Positions 17,756 through 27,998 of a stretch of 64,000 bases of DNA are shown in pieces. The first letter of the stretch is position 1. Every line of letters begins with the position of its first letter. The stretch is from UBA8958 sp964571695 (GTDB taxonomy: Bacteria; Desulfobacterota; Syntrophia; Syntrophales; UBA8958). The translations under genes were made by a program, and so were the position numbers. Below the pieces are notes generated by a model. It did no database searches. It had not been told where the DNA came from and saw only the letters and a program-made list of their open reading frames with translations. Location of the stretch: contig CAZNDG010000004.1 in NCBI GenBank assembly GCA_964571695.1, positions 1-64,000 of the forward strand. The letters run 5' to 3'.

Positions 17756-19222
17756 ATGGTCAAATTCCTGCTGGCCGTCGGTGCGGCATTGACGCTGGTC
17801 CTGCCCGCGTCACTCCCGGCCCAGCCAGCGGCGGTGGATCAAAAGGTCCTCGATCAGCTTCAGGAGACCATCCGGCGGCAACAGGAACAATTGGACAAAC
17901 AGGCCCGGCAGTTGCAATCGCAGGCCGAGTTGCTCAAATCCCTGCAAAAGCAGCTCGACGAGATTAGGCAGGCCCCCGTCGCCGCCACCCCCACAAAAAA
18001 AACCACACCAACCGCGCCGATTGCAGCAACCGCCGCCACTACGAAACCCGCAGCGCCAGCACCGTCCGCCGCTTCCCCGGTTGTCCCATCCGCGGCAACC
18101 GCCGACGCGCCGGTTATCTCGCCCGCGGCAACCACTGCCGCCCCGGCTGTCTCGGCTACATCGACCGCGGCGACGCCGAAAACCGCAATGCCGGCCACCG
18201 TCACCTCCGGCGGCGACCGGGTCAAGCTTTCCATCTCCGGTCAGATCAACCGGGCCGTCAACGTCGCCAACGACGGCTACAGCACGAATATTTACCAGGT
18301 GGACAACGACGCCAGCAACAGCCGCGTCCGGCTGATCGGCGCCGCCAAGATGTCCGACGACCTCACCCTGGGCGGCCGCCTCGAGGTAGCGGTGGCGCCG
18401 GATGAATCTTCCGTAGTTTCTCAGAGCAATCAGGCGCCGGGGGATTTCTTCAGCGAGCGCTGGGCGGAGCTGTCCCTGGTCAGCGAGAAATTCGGGAAGC
18501 TTTCCATGGGGAAAGGTGATACGGCCTCCAACAATACCGCCGAGGCCGATCTCTCCAAGACCGACATCGTGCTGTACGCAAGCATTGCCGATATCGCGGG
18601 CGGGATGCTCTTCCGGGAAAAGGGCGGGATCGGCACGCTGTCCGCCGTGAGGGTTGCCGATGCCTTCAAGAATCTGGACGGACTCAGCCGCCTCTCCCGG
18701 ATACGCTACGACACTCCCCGGTTTTACGGCGGCACCCTGTCCGGCTCCTTCAGTTCGCAGCAGCGCTCAGACCTGGCGCTGTTCTGGAGGGCGGAAGGAT
18801 ACGGCCTGCAGGCGGCCGCGGCCGCGGCGGTGGCCAATCCCCGGCTGGACGACACGGGCCTGCAGTATGACGGTTCGCTTTCCGTCCTCCATGTGAAATC
18901 GGGGCTTAACCTCACCGTTTCCGCCGGGAAACAGGAAAGATACACCCAGCAGGACGCCGCCAATCTCTACACCAAGCTGGGGTGGATCGCCAACCTCGCC
19001 AAATTCGGCACGACGGCCTTTGGCGTCGACTACACCCTTTCCCGGAACCTGCCGGGAAACGACGACCAGGGATATTCCGTCGGGGCGGCGGTCGTGCAGT
19101 CCATCGACAGGTTCGCCGCCGAGTTGTACTTGCAGTACCGCATATACTCGCTGGACCGGAAGTCCGGCCCCGCCGTGGGGGATATAAACGTCGGCACCTT
19201 TGGCGCCCGGGTGAAATTCTGA
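17756..19222 (+). CDS. Outer-membrane porin with N-terminal coiled coil
   Basis: A secreted beta-barrel protein of about 488 residues. The signal peptide (about residues 1-24) ends around LPASLPAQPA. A coiled coil rich in Gln and Leu (about 25-75) follows, then a long Ala/Thr/Pro/Val low-complexity linker (about 75-145) and a Gram-negative porin barrel beginning VKLSISGQINRAVNVANDG. The C-terminus FGARVKF ends in Phe, as usual for BAM substrates. The coiled-coil/linker/barrel order resembles porins thought to tether to peptidoglycan; that role is inferred. An in-frame GTG at 17750 overlaps the ribosome-binding site GGGAAGG, so the ATG at 17756 is chosen. The stop overlaps the start of the next gene. 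Confidence 0.88.
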   Translation: MVKFLLAVGAALTLVLPASLPAQPAAVDQKVLDQLQETIRRQQEQLDKQARQLQSQAELLKSLQKQLDEIRQAPVAATPTKKTTPTAPIAATAATTKPAAPAPSAASPVVPSAATADAPVISPAATTAAPAVSATSTAATPKTAMPATVTSGGDRVKLSISGQINRAVNVANDGYSTNIYQVDNDASNSRVRLIGAAKMSDDLTLGGRLEVAVAPDESSVVSQSNQAPGDFFSERWAELSLVSEKFGKLSMGKGDTASNNTAEADLSKTDIVLYASIADIAGGMLFREKGGIGTLSAVRVADAFKNLDGLSRLSRIRYDTPRFYGGTLSGSFSSQQRSDLALFWRAEGYGLQAAAAAAVANPRLDDTGLQYDGSLSVLHVKSGLNLTVSAGKQERYTQQDAANLYTKLGWIANLAKFGTTAFGVDYTLSRNLPGNDDQGYSVGAAVVQSIDRFAAELYLQYRIYSLDRKSGPAVGDINVGTFGARVKF

Positions 19223-19434
19223 TGCGTATCCGGCGGACAGAGCAGCTTGCGCCATCTCCCGTCTTCCGGAAAATTCTGGCCGCCGCCCTCCTGGCGGTCT
19301 GGCTGGTTGCCGGCTGCAGCGGCGTCGCGCCCTACGAACCCCGCAACCACCGGGAAGAAGGACCGCAACAGGGAGTTTTCACCGGATCGGCAGGCGAGTT
19401 TTCCATCACACCGGGGGAAAAGGCGACTGAATAA
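19222..19434 (+). CDS. Small lipoprotein downstream of the porin
   Basis: A 70-residue protein starting in the TGATG overlap with the porin stop. It has a positively charged start, a hydrophobic stretch (about residues 19-31) and a lipobox LVAGC with lipidated Cys near 32; the rest is a short polar tail. The one-base overlap implies co-translation with the porin and a possible accessory role at the outer membrane. I do not recognise the family. Confidence 0.7.
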   Translation: MRIRRTEQLAPSPVFRKILAAALLAVWLVAGCSGVAPYEPRNHREEGPQQGVFTGSAGEFSITPGEKATE

Positions 19435-19590
19435 GCGCCCTCCCACCCTTTTTTATGGAAAATGCTTTCACATATATTCTTATTATCATTACACAATTCA
19501 ATTCCGGCACCATTCGTCGTGGCATGGAAACCCTGACGGAAACCCCGGGGCAGATCTTGTCGGGAAAGGCCGGAACATCACGCCGCCCTG

Positions 19591-21766
19591 ATGCCGGTAC
19601 GGGAGGGGGTCGTAGCTTTGAATGACGGGCAGCAGTTGCATGCGCCGGCGTCCGGCGCAAGGCGGCGGGGCGGCGGACCCGGAACCGGTCGTTTTTTCCG
19701 CCTGGGGCTGGCGCCGAAAATAGTCGTTGCCATCATTTTCGTGTCCGTGATCACCGGCGGCATCATCGGCGCCACCCTCACCAATACGAGTCGGAACGAG
19801 CTGCGCCGAAACATATTGTCCGGAAACCTCGCCCATGCGGACCTCGCCGCCCAGTTCGCCTCCAATTACATCCAGGCGATCCAGACGAGCATCCGCTCCT
19901 TCGCCTCCCGCCCTACCGTCCAAGTGGCGATGCTGACGGGACGCCCCGAAGCGGCAAAGGGTGAACTGGTAAAATTTCTTCAGACCCAGCCGGCTCTGGA
20001 CAGCGCCAATATCTGACGGCCGGGGCATCGCCCGGGTCAGCGGGCTCCCTACCGCCCAGAACATCGGTAAGTCTCACACCGACCGGGAGTGGTTTCAGCA
20101 CACCATGGCCACCGGCAAACCCTATCTGGGCTTGGCGGTAAAGTCCCGGGCCACGGGCCAACCCACGATCCCCTATACCGTTCCCATCCTGAACGACACT
20201 GGCGAGGTTTCCGGCATCCTCGTCGGCGGCATTTCCCTCACGGTTCTCGCCGATGCGATCGTCCAGATCACCATCTCCCCCGACGCCCGGGCCTCCCTGA
20301 ACGATCTGCGCAACAAAGGCGTCATCATCGCCCACAAGAACCCGCAACGGATCCTCACCCCCATCTCGGGAAAGAACGAGGCGGTGCGACTCACCATGGC
20401 CGGAAATCGGGGCGCCATCGAAACGGAGAGCAGCGACGGGGAGTTGAATCTCGTCGCCTATACCCCCGTTCCGGATCGTACACCGGGACAGATTGTCCTC
20501 GGGGTTGGCATATCTGGAGGACAACGACGTCGAGGCGATCCTCCTGGATCTCGGCCTTCCGGACAGTCAGGGCCTGGATACCTTTTTGCGGCTCCATGAG
20601 CGGTGTCCGCAGATACCGGCCATCATCCTCACTGGCATGAAGGACAACGGCCTGGCGATAACCGCGGTCAAGCAGGGCGCCCAGGACTATCTGGTCAAGG
20701 AGCAGGTCAACAGCGAGTTGCTGGCCCGCGCCGCCCGCTACGCCATCGAGCGCGTCCAGACGAACAGATCGCTGCAATACCGGGAGCGCCGTTATCACGC
20801 CCTGTTCGAAAACATGCTGAACGGCTTTGCCTACTGCGAGATGATCTATGACGCCGAGGGGAAACCGGAGGATTTCCGATATCTGGAGGTGAACGGCGCC
20901 TTTGTCAGGATAACCAGGTTGAAGGACGTCGAAGGCAGACTCGTCACCGAGATCATTCCGGAGGTCAGAGAAAAGAATCCGGAAGTCTTCGAGATCTACG
21001 GGCGGGTCGCCCGGAACATGTCGAACTACACTTGAAGGCCATGAACATCTGGCTGTCCCTGGCCGTGTACAGCACGGAGGCGGGATTCTTCACGGTGGTG
21101 TTTGAAGACATCTCCGAGCGAAAGCGCATCGAGGAAGAGCGCCAGGGGATAATCGAACGGCTGCGGAAGTCCTTGGGGGCAACCGTCCAGGCGATCGCCA
21201 CCGTAGTGGACGCCCGGGACCCCTATACGGCGGGGCACCAGCGCCGGACCGCCGACCTGGGACGGGCCATCGCCACGGAAATGGGATTTGTCCCCGATCG
21301 GATCGACTTTGTCCGTATCGTCTCCACCATCCACGACCTGGGCAAGATATCCGTCCCGGCGGAGATCTTGAGCAAACCGACAAAACTGACTGAGCGGGAA
21401 TTCAGCCTCATCAAGACCCATGCCCAGTCCGGTTACGACATCCTCAAGGATGTGGATTTCCCCTGGCCGGTGGCCCAGGTGATCCTGCAACATCACGAGC
21501 GGTTGAACGGTTCCGGCTATCCCCAGGGACTGCGCGGTGATGAGATCCTCATCGAGGCCAGGATCATCGCCGTCTCGGACGTGGTGGAATCCATGGCCTC
21601 CCATCACCCCTATCGCGCCGCCCTGGGGATCGAGGCCGCCATCGAAGAAATCACGGCCAATCGCGGGATTCTCTACGATCCCCAGGTGGTGGACGCCTGC
21701 CTCAGGCTGTTCCGGGAAAAAGGGTACCGGTTGGACAAGACATTCCCCCTTTGGGACAAGGACTGA
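19591..21766 (+). pseudogene. Decayed sensor/receiver/PAS/HD-GYP gene
   Basis: Four reading-frame pieces line up on one ancestral composite. 19591-20016 encodes a membrane helix (IVVAIIFVSVITGGIIG) and the start of a Cache sensor. 20017-20505 continues the Cache domain in another frame. From about 20505 a receiver domain lacking its first 40 or so residues begins (LAYLEDNDVEAILLDLGLPD), then a PAS domain to 21035. A final frame change joins GRPEHVELHLKAM to a complete HD-GYP domain (HDLGK, HHERLNGSGYP) ending at 21766. At least two frameshifts and one internal deletion or fusion are required. The terminal ORF (TTG near 21032) could still make an isolated HD-GYP domain. Confidence 0.82.
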
Positions 21767-21941
21767 CTCCCCATGCCGGCATCACCCGGAATCAAGGCCG
21801 GATCGTCACCACCGCCGTCCGCTCCACGAATTCTGCCCCCACCGGCGCCGACGCAAGCGCCGGCAGACCATCTCCCGGCGCGTTGCCGGGCTTTCGTTGC
21901 CGAAACGGAGCCGCCGGACGTCCAGAGCAGCCATTTCGTCG

Positions 21942-22838
21942 TTAACGGCTGGTCCGCAATTCCACCCGGTTCTCCACAAATTCCACGCCGGGTGTCGCCT
22001 CCGCCTTGCCTCCCGCCGGACCGTCGACGATCTTGACCCCCCGGCTCTTGATCCCGATATCGGCGCTCCGGGTCTTCACCCCATAAACATCACCGGCGGC
22101 GACCAGATCGAGATCCCCCAACTGGACTGCGCCGGCATGGAGGATCAACTCCTCGTTACCGAAGGGGGGAGAAACCTCCAGATGATACCGATCCTTGTCT
22201 CCCTCCGGCAGCTCATAGGTCACCCCGCCAAGGAAATAGTTGTCCCGGCGATAGGGGTTGGGCAGGAGTTGGATGCTCCGGCCCGCGGCATCCCGGTAGA
22301 TGATGCGGGCGTAAAAGGGCCGGTTGCCCTTGAGAAAGATACGGACGTGCTCGCCCTGCCGGTATTCCTTCCGGTCCGTCCAGATCCGGACGTTCAGCGG
22401 CACCGCCGGATCGTCGTCAAGATCGGCCTTCTTGGCCAGTTGTTCCATGGCTTTGGAATCCGGGGCGACCTCCGCCTTGATCCGGTAGCGATAACAGTCG
22501 CCCGCGGCGGCATCCCGATACCAGCCGGCACCTTCCTTCAGCTCTTCCACCACCGTGACCTTGGCTTGGGCATAGGCTTCGATCAGGTCCTGCTCCAGTT
22601 GGAAATCCTTCATCTTGGTCTGACTCTTGATCAGCGTCTTGGCCTGTTCCAAGGCGCTGCGCCGCGCCTCGGTCCGGGCCTCCTTTTCTGTGTCCCGCCG
22701 GGACTTGTCCACCCCCAGGCAGGAATATCCCTCCGCCACCACGATGGCCGACTGGGCGGCTTCGGCGGCACGAAGCATCCCGGACATGCAAACAAGCAAT
22801 CCGATCAGCAATATGGGCAGGATTCTTATTGGCATCAT
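21942..22838 (-). CDS. Exported DUF4384 protein
   Basis: The protein of about 298 residues has a signal peptide (MMPIRILPILLIGLLVCMSG, cleaved after about residue 26). A charged helical segment (about 35-130) follows, then a DUF4384-like beta domain (about 145-240) with IWTDRKEYRQGEHVRIFLKG and RSIQLLPNPYRRDNYF. The frame is open further upstream, but GGGAGG lies six bases before the ATG at 22838. DUF4384 proteins are usually surface or lipoprotein-associated and of unknown function. It is transcribed away from the pseudogene to its left. Confidence 0.75.
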   Translation of the reverse strand: MMPIRILPILLIGLLVCMSGMLRAAEAAQSAIVVAEGYSCLGVDKSRRDTEKEARTEARRSALEQAKTLIKSQTKMKDFQLEQDLIEAYAQAKVTVVEELKEGAGWYRDAAAGDCYRYRIKAEVAPDSKAMEQLAKKADLDDDPAVPLNVRIWTDRKEYRQGEHVRIFLKGNRPFYARIIYRDAAGRSIQLLPNPYRRDNYFLGGVTYELPEGDKDRYHLEVSPPFGNEELILHAGAVQLGDLDLVAAGDVYGVKTRSADIGIKSRGVKIVDGPAGGKAEATPGVEFVENRVELRTSR

Positions 22839-22967
22839 TATTGACCTCCCGGAAAAGAGATATTGCCTTTCAGAGGCAAAGGCAAGTGAAAATATACCCG
22901 AACCGCGGGCCGTTAACAAGGAATTTGCGCCCGCCGCCATGACGGTCTTTCCGCAACTCCGCCCCAC

Positions 22968-23264
22968 TCAAGGGTGCATATCGGAAAAATGCGGATAATG
23001 AGGGACGACGGTCGGCACTTCCAGGTTTTCAAGCGGGGGTGAATCGGATTCCGGGGTGATAACCGCCCCGCTGCTAATCAGTCGCAAATAGGTATCCCAA
23101 GCTGTAGGCGGCGCCAAATTGTCGCTGGAGGTGTCTCATTTTCATCGGCAATTTCCGATATGGACTTTTTTGCGATTTCGTCATATTTTGATGTTGAACT
23201 CATTGCTTAGACTAAGGGAGAATTTTCATGGAACAGGCAAACCATTATTTGAGGAGGGAAGGCG
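22968..23264. other. Intergenic region with no clear gene
   Basis: About 300 bp between divergent genes. On the minus strand an open stretch without a start reads through APPTAWDTYLRLISSGAVIT and ends near 22974; it may be a gene remnant, but I cannot name it. The ribosome-binding site of the plus-strand gene (GAGGAGGG) is at the right edge. Confidence 0.4.
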
Positions 23265-23852
23265 ATGTCTTTCTTTAAGAAGCTTTTCCGCAACACTGCA
23301 CCGCTTTCGGAAGAGGGGCAACGGGATTTAGCCGTTTCGCTCCTCAAGGAAGCCGAGGCTGCGGCGCCGTGCAACCCCGCGCAGGCCTTGGCGACCCTGG
23401 CCCGCAATAGCAAGCCGGCTTATGACCTGCTCCGCATCGGCGGGGCGATGCACGGTGAATTGCGCGCTTTTGTGGAAAGAAACTGGCTGCGTTTGGGTAC
23501 GGGAAAGCATGTCCCTTCCTCCACCGTTGAGGTGATATGTTGGGCCGCCTGGGAATACCCGACTGTTCGCGACCTTTCCCAATGGGCCGCAAAGGCGCAA
23601 GCCGAGATTCTTTACCTCGCCCCGCCGCCGAAACGTAACCCCCGGGACGCCATAGCCGAGCTGGAAGCCCTGAGCCTGTTTGTGGCGCCGGATACGGCAA
23701 TGGTTACGGTCGGCGAGGAGGGTATGTTCTTTCGGCGATCATTCATAGTCGAAGCGGGAAAAGTCTTGTCTACTGAATCAGAGGAGATCGGCCAAGATAT
23801 GCTGGACCAGGCCAAGGCGCTGGGGTTGAAGACGGGCATGATTGTGGCGTAG
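23265..23852 (+). CDS. Hypothetical protein, 195 residues
   Basis: A strong ribosome-binding site (GAGGAGGG) precedes the ATG. The protein is mostly alpha-helical in appearance, soluble, with no signal peptide or membrane segment. The N-terminus is basic (MSFFKKLFRN); two Trp-rich stretches lie near residues 90-110 (VICWAAWEYPTVRDLSQWAA). I do not recognise a family. It precedes sfsA by 25 bp and may be co-transcribed with it. Confidence 0.65.
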   Translation: MSFFKKLFRNTAPLSEEGQRDLAVSLLKEAEAAAPCNPAQALATLARNSKPAYDLLRIGGAMHGELRAFVERNWLRLGTGKHVPSSTVEVICWAAWEYPTVRDLSQWAAKAQAEILYLAPPPKRNPRDAIAELEALSLFVAPDTAMVTVGEEGMFFRRSFIVEAGKVLSTESEEIGQDMLDQAKALGLKTGMIVA

Positions 23853-23877
23853 AGTTGCGCAATCCACGGGCAGAAAA

Positions 23878-25062
23878 ATGAACCTCTTCCATAAACCTCT
23901 CTTCACCGACCCGCTGCCGGGCCGGTTCCTCCGGCGCCTCAATCGTTTCGTCATCGAATGCGAATGCGGGGGGCGGTCGGTTCAGGCCCATCTCCCCAAC
24001 CCGGGGCGATTATGGGAGCTTCTCGTTCCGGGCCGGACAGTGACCCTGGTAAAAAACGCCGCGTCTCCGGGGCGCACCATGCCCTATACGGCGGTGGCGG
24101 TGAAACGGGACGGAGTAACCGTGCTTCTCCATACCACGAAGACCAACGACGTCGTTAGGTTTCTCCTGGCAGCCAAGTCCATCCCCGGCCTGGATGGATC
24201 CGAAATCATCAGAAGGGAATTCACCCTGGGAGACAGCCGCTTCGACTTTCTCCTTCAGGAAGGAGGGGAGAAGATCCTTTTGGAGGTGAAATCCTGCACC
24301 CTTTACGGGCGCTCCCTGGCCATGTTTCCCGACGCCGTCAGCGCCCGGGGCCGGCGCCATCTGGAAGAACTGGCCGCCCACGCCCAAAACGGCTGCCGGT
24401 GCGGCGTGGTCTTTCTCATCCATTCCCCCCGGCCGGCGTTTTTCCTGCCCGATTATCACACCGATTACGAATTCGCCCGCACCTTCTACAAACACCGGGA
24501 CCACCTTTTTTACCGGGCGATCCGTGTCTCCTGGAAGGAAGATCTCCGCCTGGACGAGAAGATCGAAGCGGCCGTCATACCCTGGCCGATTCTAAAACGG
24601 GAGGGCCATGACCGCGGCTGTTATCTGCTCCTGATGCGCCTTCCCGCCGCCACCCGGATCGCCGTGGGCGCCCTGGGGACCATCGACTTTCCCGCCGGGT
24701 ATTATCTATATGCCGGATCGGCGAAAAAGGATCTTACGGCCCGGCTGGCGCGTCACCTCCGAAAGGGGGCCAAGAATCTTCACTGGCATGTTGATTACCT
24801 GCGGGATGCCGCCGATTTCTGCCGCGCCCTGCCCATCCGGACCCAGGACGATCTGGAATGCGAGCTCGCAGCGGCCGTGCGGCGCATCGCCGCAAGTGCC
24901 GTTCCCGGATTCGGGGCCTCGGACTGCTCCTGTCCTAGCCACCTTTTCTTCCTGGGGACCCTTCCGCCCCTTCATAACCAGGCGTTCCTGGACTTGGTGC
25001 AATTTTACCGGATGGACAGGCTGTTTCCTGAACCTTCGAAAGAAGGTGACGTCGATCTCTGA
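23878..25062 (+). CDS. sfsA: SfsA fused to a DUF123/GIY-YIG domain
   Basis: The N-terminal half (about residues 1-225) is SfsA: an OB-fold-like start with RSVQAHLPNPGRLWELLVPG and a nuclease-like region with EGGEKILLEVKSCTL, TDYEFARTF. The C-terminal half (about 245-385) is a DUF123 GIY-YIG-type domain: DRGCYLLLMRL, AGYYLYAGSAKKDLTARLARH and HWHVDYL. SfsA binds DNA and was named for stimulating sugar fermentation in E. coli, but its true role is unclear. The fusion suggests a DNA-processing function; that is inference. A TTG at 23842 overlaps the previous gene; the ATG at 23878 begins the conserved part. Confidence 0.85.
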   Translation: MNLFHKPLFTDPLPGRFLRRLNRFVIECECGGRSVQAHLPNPGRLWELLVPGRTVTLVKNAASPGRTMPYTAVAVKRDGVTVLLHTTKTNDVVRFLLAAKSIPGLDGSEIIRREFTLGDSRFDFLLQEGGEKILLEVKSCTLYGRSLAMFPDAVSARGRRHLEELAAHAQNGCRCGVVFLIHSPRPAFFLPDYHTDYEFARTFYKHRDHLFYRAIRVSWKEDLRLDEKIEAAVIPWPILKREGHDRGCYLLLMRLPAATRIAVGALGTIDFPAGYYLYAGSAKKDLTARLARHLRKGAKNLHWHVDYLRDAADFCRALPIRTQDDLECELAAAVRRIAASAVPGFGASDCSCPSHLFFLGTLPPLHNQAFLDLVQFYRMDRLFPEPSKEGDVDL

Positions 25063-25185
25063 AAACGACCCGTTGATAATTGAAAGTACGGGCTCAAAAA
25101 CTAACGATCATCCGGGCGATATATTTATGTTGAAATTACCGGCCAGGCATCGTAAAAAATGCCAACAAGTGAAAAGGGAGGGCAT

Positions 25186-27936
25186 ATGGAAGAGTACCAA
25201 TGGGACAATACGTCGGAGAAAACGGCCCTTGTCGGCACGAACGGCAATCCCTTGGGGGCGGGGAACTACTTCACCTTCGGCCTCATCTACACCGACAAGG
25301 ACAAGGTGAGGCCGGCTTTCGAGGTGATTTCATTTTCGGGAAACGAGAATCTTTCCTTTGTCTATGACTTCTACCTCACCCTCCGATCCCAGACGGACAA
25401 CATCCCGGCCGCCCTGGGAGATATCATCCTGCGCCCGGCCGCCCTGTGCATTGTCGTCCAGAATCATTTCACTTACTATCACGGCCTCGTCACGGAGTTT
25501 CGCCAGATCAAGCGGGTGGGCGATTATACCCAATATGAACTCCGTCTCCGGGCCAAGGCCTTTCTTCCCTACCTCAACACGCGCTCGGATATTTATGTCG
25601 GTAAGGATCTCCCCGCCATCATCGACGGCATTCTCAAGGACAACGGCTTCACCACCGCCGACTACGAGAAGAAGCTAACGGCTGATCACTATAAACCCCT
25701 GAAGGAAGGATACAATCGCTGGTCCTTTGTTTGCCAGTATGAGGAGAACGACCTGAATTTCCTCCAGCGTCTGATGGAGCGGGAGGGGGTATATTACTAT
25801 TTCGTGCAGGATACGACCTGGCATGAAAATCTGCAGGACGTAAAGCCGGAAAAAATGGTCATCATCGACTCGAAGGTATCCCATGCGCCGCCGGCGAAGA
25901 CCCTGCGATACGAACAGGCGGGAACTCCCGGCGCCGGACCGGCGCCGGAGAGCATCTTTACCCTGATCATGCATCAAGCGGCCTTTCCCGAAAAGGTGGT
26001 CTTGAGGAACTACAACTACAACAAGGCCGGGATGGGCACCATGTCGGCTGCGGCGACCGTGGGAACGGCGACCGGCGGATCGGGGCGGGTGCAGACGATC
26101 TACGGGGAAAATTTCAGCACCACGGAAGAGGGCGAGACCCTGGCCAAGATCCGGGCGGAAGAGATATTCTGCCGGACCAAGGTCTATTACGGGATCGCCT
26201 CGGGTCCGGGCCTGACTCCTGGGACCCTGATTAAGATTGCCGATTCCGGCGATGCCTTCTCCGGAGATTACCTGATCATCCATGCCGACCACACAGGCAA
26301 GCAGCCCCTGCCGGGAATCGAGGCGGAATTCCAATATCTGAACACCTTCACCATGATTCCGGCGGGGGTTCAGTTCCGCCCCCAGCGCCTGACCCCCAAG
26401 CCGAAGATCCACGCGACCATGAACGCCGTTATCGACGGCGGCATGTCGTGGGAAACGCCGGACATCGATAATGACATGGGGCGCTACAAGGTGCGCATCC
26501 CCTTCGCCGCTGACGAGAACAGCAATGATGATAATGCAAAGTGGGGGAAGAGCACGGACAAGTATCACGTGCGGATGGCCGGTCCCTTCGCCGGGACGAG
26601 CGACAAGACCCATGGCATGAATTTTCCCCTCCACAAGGGCACGGAGGTGATGCTCTCCTTCCGGGACGGCGACCCCGATCTTCCCGTCATCAGCGGGGCT
26701 GTTTACAATTCCCAGAACTTCAACGTCGTGACGGACAAAAACCCGAAGCAGCACGTCATCAAGACCCCCGGGGGGAATCAATTAGTTTTGGACGACACCC
26801 CGGGCGGGGAATATATCCATCTCTACAGCCCCTACGGCAAGCAGGGGCACGGGCTCTATATCGGCAAGGGCGCCGAGGATAAGGGGGTGATGAATGTCAA
26901 ATCCTCGGGCGACAAACACGAGATGGTCCTGGGTCAGGAGGACTCCTTCGTCATCGGCTCGGAGAACTACGTAACTATCGGCTCGAAGATGGAGGCCATG
27001 CTGGGAACCCAATCGGAGTTCACCATGGCGATGAAGAGCATCTTCGAGCTGGCGGGAACCATCGAGGTAAAATCGGGCCATCATGTCGAATTCGGCAAGA
27101 CCACGGAGACGATCCGGGATGAAGATGAGCTTCTCGGCACGGAGAAGGTGACGATCTCCGCCGGCCTCCCCCTCACCGAAAAAGCGGTGTTGAGCACCAC
27201 CGCCAAAGCCCTGACCTTCGGCGGCGCCGCCATCGGGGCCCTCCTCGCCGCCGCGGGGGGAGACATCGCCGGGGCGGCTTTCGCCGACGAGGCGAGTGGC
27301 GTGGATGCCATGAAACAGATGGGATTGAGTTCGGCGCCCATAATTGTGGGTACAGTCGCTCAGGTGCTTGCCCTGACATATCTGGTCAAAAAACTCAATA
27401 CCGCCATGACCAACGCCATCTCCAGAATAGATCTTGACGACCACGGAATTGCCATAAAGGCCCTTGACACGGCCCCTCACGGAGTTCAGATCGCAGTGCA
27501 GAATACCCTCGAAAATATACCCGTTAACAACGATTTCCCCGCACAGATAACTATGTTGCCGGATGATGAAGGCAAGATCCAAATCGCCACCGGGGTGGCG
27601 CCCGGTCCGACCATAAGCGGGGGAAAAGTAACCATTGGAAACATGAATGTAACCGCCCAAAAGGGAAACAACCAGATAGTGGTGGGGGGGGCAAGCGTCA
27701 ATATCCAAAACACGGAGGCCAATACCGCCAAGTTCATCTATACCCCCAACGACATTCAGCTTCAGAAACAGACCGGGCTGGCGAAGGTAGGGGCCGCGGA
27801 AGCCTCCCTGAAAGTGGGGGCCAACGGTTTTACCGTGAGCAATACGGAAACGAAGATGGTATTCGGCGCCAAGGCCATCAAAATCAACGGAGGCAGCGTC
27901 GATATCGGCGGCGCCGTCACCGTCGTCGGGGCATGA
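25186..27936 (+). CDS. vgrG: Type VI secretion spike protein VgrG (orphan copy)
   Basis: The 916-residue protein is a VgrG with gp27-like and gp5-like parts. Phage-baseplate-type domain signatures include YNRWSFVCQYEENDLNFLQR and the OB-fold segment GRYKVRIPF. MNFPLHKGTEVMLSFRDGDP then leads into a long beta-helical C-terminus with DUF2345-like repeats. About residues 645-745 form a hydrophobic, Gly/Ala-rich, probably helical insert in the spike region. An AGGGAGGG ribosome-binding site precedes the ATG at 25186; the ORF opens nine codons earlier. It stands apart from the second VgrG cluster at 52041-59712 and has no PAAR gene beside it. Confidence 0.9.
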   Translation: MEEYQWDNTSEKTALVGTNGNPLGAGNYFTFGLIYTDKDKVRPAFEVISFSGNENLSFVYDFYLTLRSQTDNIPAALGDIILRPAALCIVVQNHFTYYHGLVTEFRQIKRVGDYTQYELRLRAKAFLPYLNTRSDIYVGKDLPAIIDGILKDNGFTTADYEKKLTADHYKPLKEGYNRWSFVCQYEENDLNFLQRLMEREGVYYYFVQDTTWHENLQDVKPEKMVIIDSKVSHAPPAKTLRYEQAGTPGAGPAPESIFTLIMHQAAFPEKVVLRNYNYNKAGMGTMSAAATVGTATGGSGRVQTIYGENFSTTEEGETLAKIRAEEIFCRTKVYYGIASGPGLTPGTLIKIADSGDAFSGDYLIIHADHTGKQPLPGIEAEFQYLNTFTMIPAGVQFRPQRLTPKPKIHATMNAVIDGGMSWETPDIDNDMGRYKVRIPFAADENSNDDNAKWGKSTDKYHVRMAGPFAGTSDKTHGMNFPLHKGTEVMLSFRDGDPDLPVISGAVYNSQNFNVVTDKNPKQHVIKTPGGNQLVLDDTPGGEYIHLYSPYGKQGHGLYIGKGAEDKGVMNVKSSGDKHEMVLGQEDSFVIGSENYVTIGSKMEAMLGTQSEFTMAMKSIFELAGTIEVKSGHHVEFGKTTETIRDEDELLGTEKVTISAGLPLTEKAVLSTTAKALTFGGAAIGALLAAAGGDIAGAAFADEASGVDAMKQMGLSSAPIIVGTVAQVLALTYLVKKLNTAMTNAISRIDLDDHGIAIKALDTAPHGVQIAVQNTLENIPVNNDFPAQITMLPDDEGKIQIATGVAPGPTISGGKVTIGNMNVTAQKGNNQIVVGGASVNIQNTEANTAKFIYTPNDIQLQKQTGLAKVGAAEASLKVGANGFTVSNTETKMVFGAKAIKINGGSVDIGGAVTVVGA

Positions 27937-27998
27937 ATGTAGAAGAAGGTTGATCAACAGACGGCAAGAGCCTGCGCCGGAAACGGCGGGCGGGCGGC

